Assembly (NCBI GenBank): GCA_913055735.1
Contig: CAJXKD010000001.1
Span: 1,894,281 to 1,958,280, forward strand
Source: an uncultured Rhodospirillales bacterium
GTDB taxonomy: Bacteria > Pseudomonadota > Alphaproteobacteria > Rhodospirillales > UBA2165
Length of the DNA stretch: 64,000 nucleotides
Reading direction: 5' to 3'
A program made the translations under genes and the position numbers. Below the pieces are notes generated by a model. It had not been told where the DNA came from, did no database searches, and worked only from the letters and a program-made list of their open reading frames with translations. Positions 54,465 to 63,780 of the stretch are shown here, one piece after another. The stretch's first letter is position 1; every line of letters starts with the position of its first letter.

Positions 54465-55790
54465 TTATTCGAAGCCGATGTCGTCGAGGTCGGAGCCCAT
54501 CACGACGGGCCCGAAGGTGCTCAACTCGCTGTCTTGCACGCCCAGGAAAATAGGCTCGGCGTGTTTGCGGAAAATATTGATCTTCGCATTGAAAGCATGG
54601 CGGGTGAGGCCGTGCTTATCGGTAACAAGATATTTCTTGATGGAGTAGTTGCCGCTCCGGCCGCGCTCGCCCGTTAGGTAGCAGCTGATGGACTCGATCT
54701 CGTCGCCGGAAACGACGAGCCCCTTGAGACCTGAAAGCGTCTCTTGCGTCTTCTCGATGAATTGCACCGCGTCGACACGCTGCACCTCGCCCGTGTCGCG
54801 GTCGGGCATGGGGGCGGAGAAATCGCCCACAACCACTTGGCCGGGCACGGCGCGCTCGATGAGGCGGGCAAGCTCGATGGTCACGTCGCCGACGATATAG
54901 CTGTAGACCGTCGGGTTGAGGCCTTCAGCCTGATAGAATTCGTAGTGGCTGCCGACATGAAAGCTTGTGCGCAGGCGGGGCGTGACGTTGCCGCGCGATT
55001 TGCTGCGGGCGACGGCATTGTCGGCCAGCACCAGATGCATGAAATGGTACAGATTGATGTTCGCCTGGATCGATCGGTCCCGGTTCCATACGTAGAACCC
55101 GTCGCCGGTACTGGCGCGGGCGAAACTGATGTCGATCTTCCGGCCGAGCATGCGCGCTTGCGCTGAATTGAGGGAATAGGACAGGCTGTTGAGCTGTGTC
55201 ACCTGTTCCAGTGGTGAATAGAGGGAGAAGCCGACAATGTCGAACAGCGCCACCGCCCGGTCCGTGACATAAGTCAGGCTGTAGCGGGCGACGAGTGCAT
55301 CGATTGCCAGATGTGGCAGATTCTTACCTGCCTTGAAAGGCAGTTCGAGATCCAATGGCGCGTGTTGCAGCCTCTCGGCGATCTCGTCCATCCCCTCCGG
55401 GGTCACCTCTTTTTTGGTCGATAGCAGGCGCAGGGTAAAATTGTCCTCCGGTGCGTGTGCATCGGGAAGGCGGTTGGCGATCAGGTAATTGGGAACGCTC
55501 AGGGTGGCGATGCCTGTGTCGGTGGGCATCCAGGCGAGGATCAGGTTACGGCCCAGGTTCCATTGCTCGCGGAGTTTGCCTTCAAGGTAGTCGAGGTAGA
55601 ATTGCTGGGCGGAGGTCAGCTCGTTGCTGTTGGCGATCCATTGATTGAGATCGCCGCCCCTGCTGCGGAAGCGGGTGCTATAAGTCGCCGAGGGGGCCTC
55701 GGGCGTTTCCATGGGCGACGGTTGCCCATTTTTCTCGGGTTTGCGGCGGTCGCCCGACAGCCGGTTTCCCAGGGATTTCAACACGCCCAT
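54465..55790 (-). CDS. Class III nucleotide cyclase-homology protein, probably degenerate
   Basis: A 441-residue cytoplasmic protein. From about residue 175 it resembles the adenylate/guanylate cyclase homology domain: AVALFDIVGFS with Asp184, ASTGDGFYVWN with Asp230 (both metal-binding positions), and YIVGDVTIELARLIERAVPGQVVVGD, the last conserved block. In that block the Asn that stabilises the transition state is Ile305, while the Arg is kept (Arg309). The first 170 residues and the last 90 match nothing I know. The start MGVLKSLGNRLSG is at 55790. It could be an inactive nucleotide sensor or a divergent cyclase. Confidence 0.65.
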   Translation of the reverse strand: MGVLKSLGNRLSGDRRKPEKNGQPSPMETPEAPSATYSTRFRSRGGDLNQWIANSNELTSAQQFYLDYLEGKLREQWNLGRNLILAWMPTDTGIATLSVPNYLIANRLPDAHAPEDNFTLRLLSTKKEVTPEGMDEIAERLQHAPLDLELPFKAGKNLPHLAIDALVARYSLTYVTDRAVALFDIVGFSLYSPLEQVTQLNSLSYSLNSAQARMLGRKIDISFARASTGDGFYVWNRDRSIQANINLYHFMHLVLADNAVARSKSRGNVTPRLRTSFHVGSHYEFYQAEGLNPTVYSYIVGDVTIELARLIERAVPGQVVVGDFSAPMPDRDTGEVQRVDAVQFIEKTQETLSGLKGLVVSGDEIESISCYLTGERGRSGNYSIKKYLVTDKHGLTRHAFNAKINIFRKHAEPIFLGVQDSELSTFGPVVMGSDLDDIGFE

Positions 55791-55926
55791 GAATTGAACC
55801 GATTCCTGCGTCTAAAGCTTCTAGATGCGCCGGAATTGGCGATTTTCAAGGGACGTGGCTAGGCGCCTACCAGCCGCTATGGGCCAGCTTCCGGGTCGAA
55901 ATGGACTGGAGATTTACGGAAATAAA

Positions 55927-56013
55927 TGGTGCGGGCGGGGAGACTCGAACTCCCACTCTGTCACCAGAACTGGATTTTGAATCCAGCGCGTCTACCAGTT
56001 CCGCCACGCCCGC
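55927..56013 (-). tRNA. tRNA-Leu (CAA anticodon)
   Basis: An 87-base cloverleaf including an encoded CCA end. The acceptor stem GCGGGCG pairs with CGCCCGC, the anticodon arm is CTGGA-TTCAAAA-TCCAG, giving anticodon CAA, and the TPsiC arm contains GTTCGAGTC. The long variable arm between the anticodon and T arms is typical of tRNA-Leu. It reads UUG codons. It lies between the cyclase-like gene and yqaA. No integrase or attachment-site repeat is seen next to it. Confidence 0.96.
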
Positions 56014-56159
56014 ACGAGAGGCCGCGATCATAGCCAAGGCGCGTGCCGGGTCAACCATTGAGGTGGCATTGAGGTGAGTTCCAGGCCCGGCGGTGTCGCC
56101 AATTGCCAATGGGCGGCGAATCGGGTACTCACCGGGCGCTTATCTTTCCGGAACCCGCC

Positions 56160-56741
56160 ATGCTGCGCAGCCTCTACGATTGGACCCTCAGCCTCGCCGG
56201 CCACCGGCACGCGCTTCTGGCGTTGGCGGTTATTTCCTTCGTCGAAAGCTCCGTCTTTCCCATTCCGCCGGACGTGCTGCTGATCCCCATGGTGCTGGCG
56301 GCGCGCCAAAACGCCTGGCGTATCGCTTTCGTCTGTACGGCGGCTTCCGTCTTGGGCGGCATGGCCGGGTATGCCATCGGCGCCATCCTGTTCGATCAGA
56401 TCGGCGCGCCGGTGCTCGAGTTCTATGGATACGCCGAGCGGTTCGGCGAATTCCGTGACTATTACAACGAGTGGGGCGCCTGGGCGGTGTTCATCGCCGG
56501 GCTGACGCCCTTCCCCTACAAGGTGATCACCATCTTGTCCGGCGTGTCGGGGCTCGACCTGACGACGTTTATCATCGCGTCCATCCTTGCGCGCGGCATC
56601 CGCTTTTATGTCGAGGCGGCCTTATTGTGGAAGTTCGGCGAGCCCATCCGCCTGTTCATCGAAGAACGGCTGAAGCTCTTGTTCACCTTGTTCGTGGTTT
56701 TGTTGATCGGCGGCTTCGTGCTGGCCAAATACATTCTCTAA
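56160..56741 (+). CDS. YqaA-family (DedA-superfamily) membrane protein
   Basis: A 193-residue polytopic membrane protein. The start is ATG 56160 (MLRSLYDWTLSL). Family features are ISFVESSVFPIPPDVLLIPM near residue 25 and AGLTPFPYKVITILSGVSGL near residue 120, including the Arg/Pro-containing loops of the DedA superfamily. Members are implicated in lipid flipping, membrane potential and stress tolerance. It leads a run with dsbB, coq7 and an EamA gene, with gaps of 6 bases or less or overlaps, so the four are probably cotranscribed. Confidence 0.87.
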   Translation: MLRSLYDWTLSLAGHRHALLALAVISFVESSVFPIPPDVLLIPMVLAARQNAWRIAFVCTAASVLGGMAGYAIGAILFDQIGAPVLEFYGYAERFGEFRDYYNEWGAWAVFIAGLTPFPYKVITILSGVSGLDLTTFIIASILARGIRFYVEAALLWKFGEPIRLFIEERLKLLFTLFVVLLIGGFVLAKYIL

Positions 56742-56747
56742 CATTAT

Positions 56748-57269
56748 ATGGGCGGTATGGACGTGGCGCCGCCTTCTCCCATCCGCTCTCTTGTTTTTCC
56801 CGCGATTGCCTGTGTTTCGGCGGGCGCGTTGATCGTCGCGCTCATCGCCCAATACGGCTTCGAGTTGGAACCCTGCGAACTGTGCGTTTATCAGCGGCTT
56901 CCCTACGTGGCAGCGTTGATCATCGGCGTCGTGGGGGCTGCGGTCGACCCGATGGGCCATCGCACCGCGGCAGTTCTCGCGGGCTGGGTGTTTTTGCTCG
57001 GGGCGGCGATCGCCTTCTATCATGTCGGGGTCGAACAGCATTGGTGGCAAGCGGCCACCGCATGCGGCGCGGGGAATGCCGAGCTGCCGCAAAGCTTCAG
57101 CGATTTCCGCCAGGGGCTCGGTAGTCTCGGGCCGGTGAAAGCCTGCGACGAGGTGGACTGGACCCTTTTCGGCGTGTCCATGGCCACCTACAATGCGGCC
57201 GTCTCGCTGGTCCTGGCGCTTGCCAGCTTTTGGGCCGCGGGATTGTGGCGAAAGGACGTTCACGCGTGA
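56748..57269 (+). CDS. dsbB: Disulfide bond formation protein DsbB
   Basis: A 173-residue four-helix inner-membrane protein that reoxidises DsbA and passes electrons to quinone. The first redox pair is EPCELCVYQRLPY (CxxC near residue 43). The second pair is provided by ATACGAGNAE and VKACDEVDW in the second periplasmic loop. The start is taken as ATG 56748, 6 bases after yqaA; ATG 56757 is possible. The stop overlaps the coq7 start by 4 bases. Position beside a ubiquinone gene fits its quinone link. Confidence 0.92.
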   Translation: MGGMDVAPPSPIRSLVFPAIACVSAGALIVALIAQYGFELEPCELCVYQRLPYVAALIIGVVGAAVDPMGHRTAAVLAGWVFLLGAAIAFYHVGVEQHWWQAATACGAGNAELPQSFSDFRQGLGSLGPVKACDEVDWTLFGVSMATYNAAVSLVLALASFWAAGLWRKDVHA

Positions 57270-57832
57270 GCAGCAAACCTTCCCTGAAAAGATTGCGGCG
57301 TATGCCGGGCGATCCGTCGCGCGAAGACATGGTCGCGCGTATGATCCGGGTCGACCAGGCGGGCGAATACGGTGCCAAGCGGATCTACGCCGGCCAGCTC
57401 GCGGTGCTCGGTCGCACGAAGGACGGGCCGGTGCTCAAGGAAATGGCGGACGTCGAACAGCGTCATCTCGACACTTTCAACGATCTGATGGTGCGCCGCC
57501 ATGTGCGCCCCACCATGTTGCAGCCCTTCTGGCATGTCGCCGGCTTCGCGCTTGGGGCGGGCACCGCCTTGTTGGGCCGCGAAGCGGCGATGGCTTGCAC
57601 CGTCGCAGTCGAAGAAGTGATCGAAGAACATTATGCCCATCAAGCGGCGCGTCTTGCCCATGAGGACGAACCCGAATTGAAAGAGGTCGTCGAGACGTTC
57701 GGCGCCGAAGAGGCCGAGCACCGGGAGACGGCGCTCGCCCATGACGCGCGCGAGGCGCCGGGGTACGAACCGCTGACCGCCGCGATCAAGGCGGGTTCAC
57801 GTCTGGCCATCTGGCTGTCGGAGCGGTTCTAA
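57266..57832 (+). CDS. coq7: Demethoxyubiquinone hydroxylase COQ7
   Basis: Di-iron hydroxylase of 188 residues that adds the C6 hydroxyl in ubiquinone synthesis. GTG at 57266 overlaps the dsbB stop (GTGA) and gives MSSKPSLKRLRRMPG; the frame further upstream lies inside dsbB. Iron ligands are in RVDQAGEYGAKRIYAGQ, EQRHLDTFNDL, VEEVIEEHYAHQA and GAEEAEHRETAL, the ExxH pairs of this carboxylate-bridged family. It belongs to the same pathway as ubiA at the left edge. Confidence 0.95.
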   Translation: MSSKPSLKRLRRMPGDPSREDMVARMIRVDQAGEYGAKRIYAGQLAVLGRTKDGPVLKEMADVEQRHLDTFNDLMVRRHVRPTMLQPFWHVAGFALGAGTALLGREAAMACTVAVEEVIEEHYAHQAARLAHEDEPELKEVVETFGAEEAEHRETALAHDAREAPGYEPLTAAIKAGSRLAIWLSERF

Positions 57833-57837
57833 GCTTC

Positions 57838-58734
57838 GTGGCTTATTCTCTTTCCAACAATACTAAGGGTGCCCTTTGGATGATGGGCACGCTCGCGTCG
57901 TTCTCGACCATGGCCGTCGCCGGGCGGGAATTGGCCGCCGCCGGGACCGAACCGATCCAGGTGTCGACCTACCGCGCGCTCGGCGGCATGGTCATCGTGC
58001 TGTTCATGCTGTGGCACTCGCATGCGGGTTTTTCTCAGCTCAGGACCCGCCGGTTCCCTCTGCACGTGGTGCGCAACGTCTTCCATTTTGGTGCGCAGTT
58101 CTCCTGGTTCGTCGGTCTGTCGCTGTTGCCGTTGGCGACGGTGTTCGCCGTGGAGTTCACCATTCCCATGTGGAGCGCTCTGTTGGCGGTGATCTTCCTG
58201 GCCGAACGGTTCAACCTCGGCCGCTCGGTGGCATTGGGGTTCGGTTTCATCGGCGTGCTGATCATCGTTCAGCCAGGAAGCTCGGTGTTCGATCCCACCG
58301 TGTTCTGGGTGATCGCGGCCGCCTTCGGTTTCGCGGTTTCCAACATTGCCACCAAGAAACTGGCCCCCACCGAAACGACCTACGCCATCATTTTCTACAT
58401 GAACTTGGTGCAGGTGCCGCTCGGCCTGTCGCTGTCGTGGAACGTTTGGGTTTGGCCGGTGTGGAGCGATGCCGTATGGATTATTATGGTCGCCGGTGCC
58501 GGCTTCACGGCACATATCTGCCTGACCCAGGCCCTGCGCCTGGCGGATGCGATCTTCGTGCTGCCCTTCGATTATCTCCGTCTGCCGTTGATCGCCATCG
58601 TCGGCTTCATCTTCTATGACGAGGTGGTGGGTCTTGCCCTCGTCGGCGGCGCGTTGCTGATCGTATTCGGCAATATCTTCAGCATCCGCTACGAAGCGCG
58701 CCGCAACCGCGCTTTGCGCGAAACCGGGACATAA
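57838..58734 (+). CDS. EamA/DMT-family transporter
   Basis: A 298-residue ten-helix DMT transporter. It starts with GTG at 57838 (MAYSLSNNTKGALWMMG), 5 bases after coq7. Two EamA halves are seen, with LLPLATVFAVEFTIPMWSALLAVIFLAERF in the first and LRLPLIAIVGFIFYDEVVGLALVGGALLIVFGN in the second. The substrate is unknown. It ends at a strong terminator shared with the peroxiredoxin gene. It is the last gene of the yqaA-dsbB-coq7 run. Confidence 0.87.
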   Translation: MAYSLSNNTKGALWMMGTLASFSTMAVAGRELAAAGTEPIQVSTYRALGGMVIVLFMLWHSHAGFSQLRTRRFPLHVVRNVFHFGAQFSWFVGLSLLPLATVFAVEFTIPMWSALLAVIFLAERFNLGRSVALGFGFIGVLIIVQPGSSVFDPTVFWVIAAAFGFAVSNIATKKLAPTETTYAIIFYMNLVQVPLGLSLSWNVWVWPVWSDAVWIIMVAGAGFTAHICLTQALRLADAIFVLPFDYLRLPLIAIVGFIFYDEVVGLALVGGALLIVFGNIFSIRYEARRNRALRETGT

Positions 58735-58765
58735 AAAAAGCGGCGTCCGTTAGCGCCGCTTTTTT
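58734..58765. terminator. Bidirectional terminator between EamA and peroxiredoxin genes
   Basis: A6-GCGGCG, 8-base loop, CGCCGC-T6. The stem with A- and T-tracts works on both strands and ends both convergent genes. Confidence 0.92.
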
Positions 58766-58784
58766 CAATCCGATGTGGATGTAA

Positions 58785-59267
58785 TCAGATCTGTTCGAGC
58801 AAGGTTTCGGCACTGCTTTCGCCGAACGATCCCGCGGGCTCGATGTTGAGCTGCTTCACCACGCCGTCTTCCACATACATGGAATAGCGTTTGGAGCGTT
58901 CGCCGAGACCGAAGCCCGAGCCGTCCATTTCCATGCCGATGGCCTTGGTGAAGTCGCCATTGCCGTCGGCCAGCATCAGCACCTTGTCGCCGACCTTCTG
59001 CGCGTCACCCCAGGCACCCATGACGAACGCGTCGTTGACGGCGACGCAGGCGATGGTGTCGACGCCCTTGGCCTTAAGCGCGTCGGCATTGTTGACGAAG
59101 CCGGGCAGGTGCTGGGCCGAGCAGGTCGGCGTAAAGGCGCCCGGCACTGCGAACAACGCAACTTTCTTGCCGCTGAAAATATCGTCGGTGGTGATTTCGT
59201 CGATACCCGAATCCGTTTTGAGACGAAGGCTGGCCGACGGAATTTTATCTCCAACATTGATGGTCAT
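58785..59267 (-). CDS. Peroxiredoxin, Prx5 type
   Basis: A 160-residue thiol peroxidase. The peroxidatic Cys is in VPGAFTPTCSAQHLPGF near residue 47, the Prx5 pattern (PGAFTPxCS). Downstream blocks DTIACVAVNDAFVMGAWG and LMLADGNGDFTKAIG fit. It reduces peroxides with glutathione or glutaredoxin donors in this subfamily. The start is MTINVGDKIPSASL at 59267, with GGGGAGAGA upstream. It is transcribed away from the DsbD gene's 3' end and ends at a shared terminator. Confidence 0.94.
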   Translation of the reverse strand: MTINVGDKIPSASLRLKTDSGIDEITTDDIFSGKKVALFAVPGAFTPTCSAQHLPGFVNNADALKAKGVDTIACVAVNDAFVMGAWGDAQKVGDKVLMLADGNGDFTKAIGMEMDGSGFGLGERSKRYSMYVEDGVVKQLNIEPAGSFGESSAETLLEQI

Positions 59268-59376
59268 TATCTCTCCCCGCGAGTTTGTGATGTGCAATCG
59301 CCGCACGCGATAATGCGGCGGTTATACGCGCTTTGACCGGTGGTAAAAATCGTGATTTTTGTGGGGGTATTGCGGA

Positions 59377-61563
59377 TTAGCGTTTTGCCGCCAAGGCGCC
59401 GGCGGAGGCTTTTTCGATGCCGTCGAGGACCAGATCGCTGGTCAGCAGTTCAGGCAGCGCGATGCCTTGCGCCGCGCCCGGTCCGTAGACCGCGTTGAAC
59501 GGAATACCGAAGCGGTTGAAGCTCATCAGATAGTCGGCGATCACCGGATCGGGCCGCGTCCAGTCGCCTTTCATAGCGATGACGTCGTCGCCTTGCAGGA
59601 AGGCGGACACCTGCCCCCGGTTAAGCACGGCGGCCTTGTTGACCTGGCAGGTGATGCACCATTCGGCGGTGATATCGACGAACACGGTCTTGCCCGCCGC
59701 CACCAATTCCGGAATGCGTTCCGGCTCGAACGGCACCCAATGGGCGCTTTGTTCCGGGCTTTCCAGGGTGGCGCGCGGTGTAATCTGGTGTGGCACGATG
59801 AATGCGACGATGGCCAGGACGGCGAGGGCACCCATCGCGTATCGGCGAATAGAATCCGGCAGCCTGGTACGCGCGTAGAGGATAACGCCGATGGCTGCCA
59901 TCAGGACGCCGACGATAATCGCGGCGGTTACGCTCACCTGTACCGCGAGGACCGAGAGCAGCCACAGGGTCGTGACCGCCAGGGCAAACCCCATGATCTG
60001 CTTGAGGCGCACCATCCACGGGCCGGGCCGGGGCAGCTTGGTTGCCAGCGACGGGAAAGCGGCGATGGCGAGGAACGGCGACGCCATGCCGATACCCAGG
60101 GCCGCGAACACGGCGAAGATATCGGCGGTGCTGCCCGCCAGCGCAAAACCGACGGCGGTGCCCAGAAACGGTGCGGAGCAGGGCGTTGCCAGCAGGGTCG
60201 CGAAGGCGCCGGTGAGGAAGTTCCCGGCGACCCCTTGTTCTGCGCCGTGATCGGGGCTGGCGATAACGGTGGCTAGGCGCGTTGGCAGTTGGATTTCGAA
60301 CAGGCCCCATAGGTTATAAGCGAACAGGGTGACGATCAGGGCGAGACCCACCAGGAACCAGGGGTGTTGGAATTGAATGCCCCAGCCGACCGCCATTCCC
60401 GCCAGCTTGAGGATGGTCAATGCCCCCGCCAGCACGAGGAAAGAAAACACGATCCCCGCCGAGGTGGCGACGAAGCTTCTGCGCACGATCCGGTTCTCGC
60501 CGCCGCCATGGCCGACCACGCCGAGGACTTTGAGGGAGATCACCGGCAGCACGCAGGGCATGAGGTTGAGGATCAACCCGCCGATAAGAGCGAGGCCCAG
60601 AACAACGAACAGAGAGACGGGCAGTTGTCCGTTTCCGACAATGGTGGACGGCGCGTCCGCGGGTCCCGCGCCGACGGTCAAGGCGCGTTCGGCGGCGCGC
60701 GGTCCGTCGGTGACGGTGAACGTCAGGTTGGCCTGCTCAATCTCATGACCTTTCTCGACGCTCACAGGGATACGGGCAATGGCTTTTGTGTTGCCGTCGG
60801 AGAGTGCGAAGGAGGGCTTGCCGAACAGAATGGTGTCCGGCCCTTCGGGAAAAATATCGAGATCCTCAAAGGGAACGGCACTCGCCAGATGGACGCGCAA
60901 GGTTCCGTCGCGGTACGCGTCTTTCTCCGGGCCCAATGCGCCCGCCGTGTCGACGCTGTCGATGGTGATGCCGACATTCGAGCCGTCACCCGGTACCTTG
61001 GCGTCGTATTGGCTGATCAAATGGGCGTTGTCGGTCGCTGCGCCGGTGCCGCGCGGTACCTCGAAGCTGACGTTGGTCGTATAGGGGATGCACACGTCGT
61101 CGCAGGTGAGGTAATCGAGCTTGGCTTTGAGACGCAGTGGCTTGTCGGGGTCCGTTACCTTGGCGGTGATGGGAAAGACCACTTCATGCTTGTAGCCCAT
61201 GGTCTCGAACCCCAGGATCGAGAACCGGATGGGGGCGGGCCAGGCAAAGGTCGTTTCGCCGAGATTCTCCGATTTTGCCCAATCGACCCGGGGCGGATAG
61301 CCCGCGTCACCCGGGTTGCGCCAATAGATTTTCCAATTGTTATCGAGTTTGAACTGAAGCCCCAGGCGAACGGTGTCGCGACCGCCATGGCCGTCGGTCG
61401 CCGAAATCAGGCGCACCTTCGTTTGGTCGTTGACGACCCAGTCGGATGCCGCGTGCGTCGCCGTGACGCCGTCACCGGCCTTGGCCGGGGAAATGGTCGT
61501 CATCGCAAAAAATGGCAGAATTCCGAAGAAAATAAGAGCGGTGCGCAGCAAGCTGGAAGTCAT
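59377..61563 (-). CDS. DsbD-family thiol:disulfide interchange membrane protein
   Basis: A 728-residue reductase that moves electrons from cytoplasmic thioredoxin to the periplasm. The start MTSSLLRTALIFFG at 61563 gives a signal peptide ending near ISPAKA. The N-terminal immunoglobulin-like domain has DYLTCDDVCIPYT with two Cys. The eight-helix core carries LNLMPCVLPVISLKV and LATPCSAPFLGTA. The C-terminal thioredoxin-like domain has VDITAEWCITCQVNKA (CxxC). The long N-terminal domain recalls ScsB-type proteins. Substrates may include peroxiredoxins, cytochrome or Dsb proteins. Confidence 0.92.
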   Translation of the reverse strand: MTSSLLRTALIFFGILPFFAMTTISPAKAGDGVTATHAASDWVVNDQTKVRLISATDGHGGRDTVRLGLQFKLDNNWKIYWRNPGDAGYPPRVDWAKSENLGETTFAWPAPIRFSILGFETMGYKHEVVFPITAKVTDPDKPLRLKAKLDYLTCDDVCIPYTTNVSFEVPRGTGAATDNAHLISQYDAKVPGDGSNVGITIDSVDTAGALGPEKDAYRDGTLRVHLASAVPFEDLDIFPEGPDTILFGKPSFALSDGNTKAIARIPVSVEKGHEIEQANLTFTVTDGPRAAERALTVGAGPADAPSTIVGNGQLPVSLFVVLGLALIGGLILNLMPCVLPVISLKVLGVVGHGGGENRIVRRSFVATSAGIVFSFLVLAGALTILKLAGMAVGWGIQFQHPWFLVGLALIVTLFAYNLWGLFEIQLPTRLATVIASPDHGAEQGVAGNFLTGAFATLLATPCSAPFLGTAVGFALAGSTADIFAVFAALGIGMASPFLAIAAFPSLATKLPRPGPWMVRLKQIMGFALAVTTLWLLSVLAVQVSVTAAIIVGVLMAAIGVILYARTRLPDSIRRYAMGALAVLAIVAFIVPHQITPRATLESPEQSAHWVPFEPERIPELVAAGKTVFVDITAEWCITCQVNKAAVLNRGQVSAFLQGDDVIAMKGDWTRPDPVIADYLMSFNRFGIPFNAVYGPGAAQGIALPELLTSDLVLDGIEKASAGALAAKR

Positions 61564-61891
61564 CGTCACCCGTTTCAGCCGTGAAGGAACGATAGGGCTC
61601 CGGGTTGGGAACCCTTTAGCCACCCCTTATATATAAGGTATCGGGGCAGTGGGTATCACCTCGCCGTCATCTCACGCGATGTTTACCTTCTGTGTTCGAT
61701 CGGCGGCAATCCGGTGGTGGCCGCCGCCGACGGTGCCGGATTTCCGGGCCTGGAGTTGCCGCCAAACGCAGAGCGGCATACATTTAGAGGGCATTTAAAG
61801 CACCGGCGACGGACGGCGCAAAGGATTGCTGAAACAACGCCTTAGTGTCATCGCCGGGGACGCGTACAACCAAGAGAAGGATCGACACGCG
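61564..61891. other. 328-base divergent gap with a 14-bp palindrome
   Basis: The region between the DsbD gene and algH. It holds CCTTATATATAAGG (61625-61638), a perfect palindrome placed about 62 bases before the DsbD start, where an operator or -10/-35 region would lie. No small gene or RNA structure is convincing; a TTG-started extension of algH from 61826 lacks similarity. Confidence 0.5.
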
Positions 61892-62473
61892 ATGGCCGAG
61901 CATCTGACCAGCAAGGACGATCCCTTCCTCTCCGGGCAGCTTTTGATCGCCATGCCGGGAATGAAGGACGAACGGTTTTCCAAGACGGTGATTTACATGT
62001 GCGCCCACACGCCGGAGGGTGCCATGGGTCTGGTGCTGAACCAGGCGTTGGACACGCTCACCTTTCCCGATCTGCTCGAACAGCTCGGCATCGAAGAACA
62101 GGTCGACGACAACAACATCCGCGTCCATGTCGGCGGCCCGGTGGAATCCGGCCGCGGTTTCGTTTTGCATTCCATGGATTATCACCAGGAAGCGACCCTG
62201 CCGGTGGATGACGACATCGCGTTGACCGCGACCATCGATATCCTCAAGGCGATCGCCCGCGGGCGTGGTCCCCGCAAGCGGCTTTTGGCGCTCGGCTATG
62301 CAGGGTGGGGCCCCGGTCAGCTGGATGGCGAGATTCGCGCCAATGGCTGGCTGCAGGTGCCTGCCACCCATAGCCTGGTGTTCGACACCGATCTCGACAC
62401 CAAATGGGAACGCGCTATCGCGACCCTCGGCATCGACCCCATGATGCTGTCGGACGAGGCCGGCCACGCTTAA
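61892..62473 (+). CDS. YqgE/AlgH family protein
   Basis: A 193-residue cytoplasmic protein of the UPF0301/AlgH family. The start [16 protein letters not shown] at 61892 follows GAAGGA. Conserved blocks are [34 protein letters not shown] near residue 15, [17 protein letters not shown] near residue 77, and [17 protein letters not shown] near residue 130. The function is not settled. The stop overlaps the convergent hydrolase-like gene by 4 bases. DsbD-family, peroxiredoxin and algH genes are often close in alphaproteobacteria. Confidence 0.92.
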   Translation: MAEHLTSKDDPFLSGQLLIAMPGMKDERFSKTVIYMCAHTPEGAMGLVLNQALDTLTFPDLLEQLGIEEQVDDNNIRVHVGGPVESGRGFVLHSMDYHQEATLPVDDDIALTATIDILKAIARGRGPRKRLLALGYAGWGPGQLDGEIRANGWLQVPATHSLVFDTDLDTKWERAIATLGIDPMMLSDEAGHA

Positions 62474-63741
62474 GACAAAGCAGCGCCTGCCAACTCTTCG
62501 TCGTCTTCCAGGAGTTTCAATACCTCTGGGCTGCCATGCACGGCAACCGCCTCTTTCAGGGCGCCCCGCGTTTTCGGCCCCAGGATGCCGTCGACTTTCA
62601 GCGTGTCACTCCACATTTTTGTCGAAGTCTCACCTTCGTTTCCGATCTGCTTCGGCATCAGCGCGTTGAGCCCGGCCTGCACCGATCGGACGGCTTGGTT
62701 TTCACCGACGGCGGAAATCTTCTTTGCAAGTTGATCGTTTACCCTCTGGTATCCGGCCTCCATTGTGCCGCCCGCCGCGTCCACCGCGACGGCGGGTTTC
62801 GCCAGCGATCCGTTGCTTGGCTCGGGGTGGATCATGCGCCCAGCTTGATCCAGCTTGGCCGGTTGGGTCCCATAGGTGTGATCGAATGAAGTTCGGACTT
62901 TCGCTAAGGCTTCGTCACGGCGCGGATGCCCGCGCTGTTGATAGGCCGCCGATTGCAAGACCGCTTCGCGCTCGTCCTCGGTCCATTTCTTCGGATCCTT
63001 AAGCAGGATGTTCCCGACGGGGTCGTACGGCTCATCCGACGATTTGAGGACCGTCGGCGTTGCACCAATTTCCTGATCGTCGTTTTTCGCCAGAACGTTC
63101 TTCGGCGTGGCCCCTGGATCATCCAGATCGGAACGTTTGTCACGTAGACCCCGTTCGATCTGCCAGTACCGGCGTTCAATGTCCTTGGCTTTGTCCCTGG
63201 TTTTCGCCGGGATATCGCGGATTTCTTTTGGAACGAAGTCTTCCAGCTCACTGTACAGGAATTGGGCATAGACGGCGGCCGCAGCCCCGCCGCCGTGTTC
63301 GGCAATATCCTTCAGAGCCGAATAGCCATCTCCTAGTACCAAGTCTCTAATATCCCTTTTTTCCCCACTTGGTGGATTTATGTAGTCCGGTTTGGCGATG
63401 CCAAGGACAGCATTGGCGAAATCTACACAATTACCCCTATAGGCGACATATGGATCTGGCTTTGACCGTTTGGCATATAGAAACGAGATTGTGCGATCCA
63501 ATTCTTCCTGATTGAGCGGGATGCCGTACGAAGAAATTTCCGGGTTCTTGAGGCGGTCGCGGTCGAAGGCGATGGTGCCTTTTCCCGCGATCGCATCGAA
63601 GCCTGTATTGGGGTATTTCCCGAACACGAGTGGCGTTCCGTCAGGCCCCTCCATGATTTTGTCGCCATTTTGAATCGAAATAAAAAAGTGGCCGGGGGAT
63701 TTTGTCCGGTCGATATGGAATAATAGCGTGTAGTCGGACAC
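62470..63741 (-). CDS. Putative permuted NlpC/P60-like hydrolase with peptidoglycan-binding C-terminus
   Basis: A 423-residue protein starting with GTG at 63741 behind AAGGAG. It has no signal peptide. Residues 1-120 show [13 protein letters not shown] (His18) and [14 protein letters not shown] (Cys105); the order His then Cys is that of circularly permuted NlpC/P60 or LRAT-like enzymes. Residues 120-340 are charged and repeat-poor. From about residue 340 the segment [19 protein letters not shown] matches the peptidoglycan-binding domain 1 pattern. It might be a cell-wall amidase or an exported effector. The family was not recognised with confidence. It is divergent from the FGE-like gene, 39 bases away. 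Confidence 0.55.
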   Translation of the reverse strand: MSDYTLLFHIDRTKSPGHFFISIQNGDKIMEGPDGTPLVFGKYPNTGFDAIAGKGTIAFDRDRLKNPEISSYGIPLNQEELDRTISFLYAKRSKPDPYVAYRGNCVDFANAVLGIAKPDYINPPSGEKRDIRDLVLGDGYSALKDIAEHGGGAAAAVYAQFLYSELEDFVPKEIRDIPAKTRDKAKDIERRYWQIERGLRDKRSDLDDPGATPKNVLAKNDDQEIGATPTVLKSSDEPYDPVGNILLKDPKKWTEDEREAVLQSAAYQQRGHPRRDEALAKVRTSFDHTYGTQPAKLDQAGRMIHPEPSNGSLAKPAVAVDAAGGTMEAGYQRVNDQLAKKISAVGENQAVRSVQAGLNALMPKQIGNEGETSTKMWSDTLKVDGILGPKTRGALKEAVAVHGSPEVLKLLEDDEELAGAALS

Positions 63742-63780
63742 AATAGTGCTCCTTCAGATTGCAGCTTGGGGATAAGGGTA

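Noticed and set aside
55867..56109. Open frame overlapping the tRNA gene
   Set aside because: It runs through a well-formed tRNA-Leu cloverleaf.
55927..56160. tRNA-Leu as an integration site
   Set aside because: No integrase, direct repeat of the tRNA end or shift in base composition is seen on either side.
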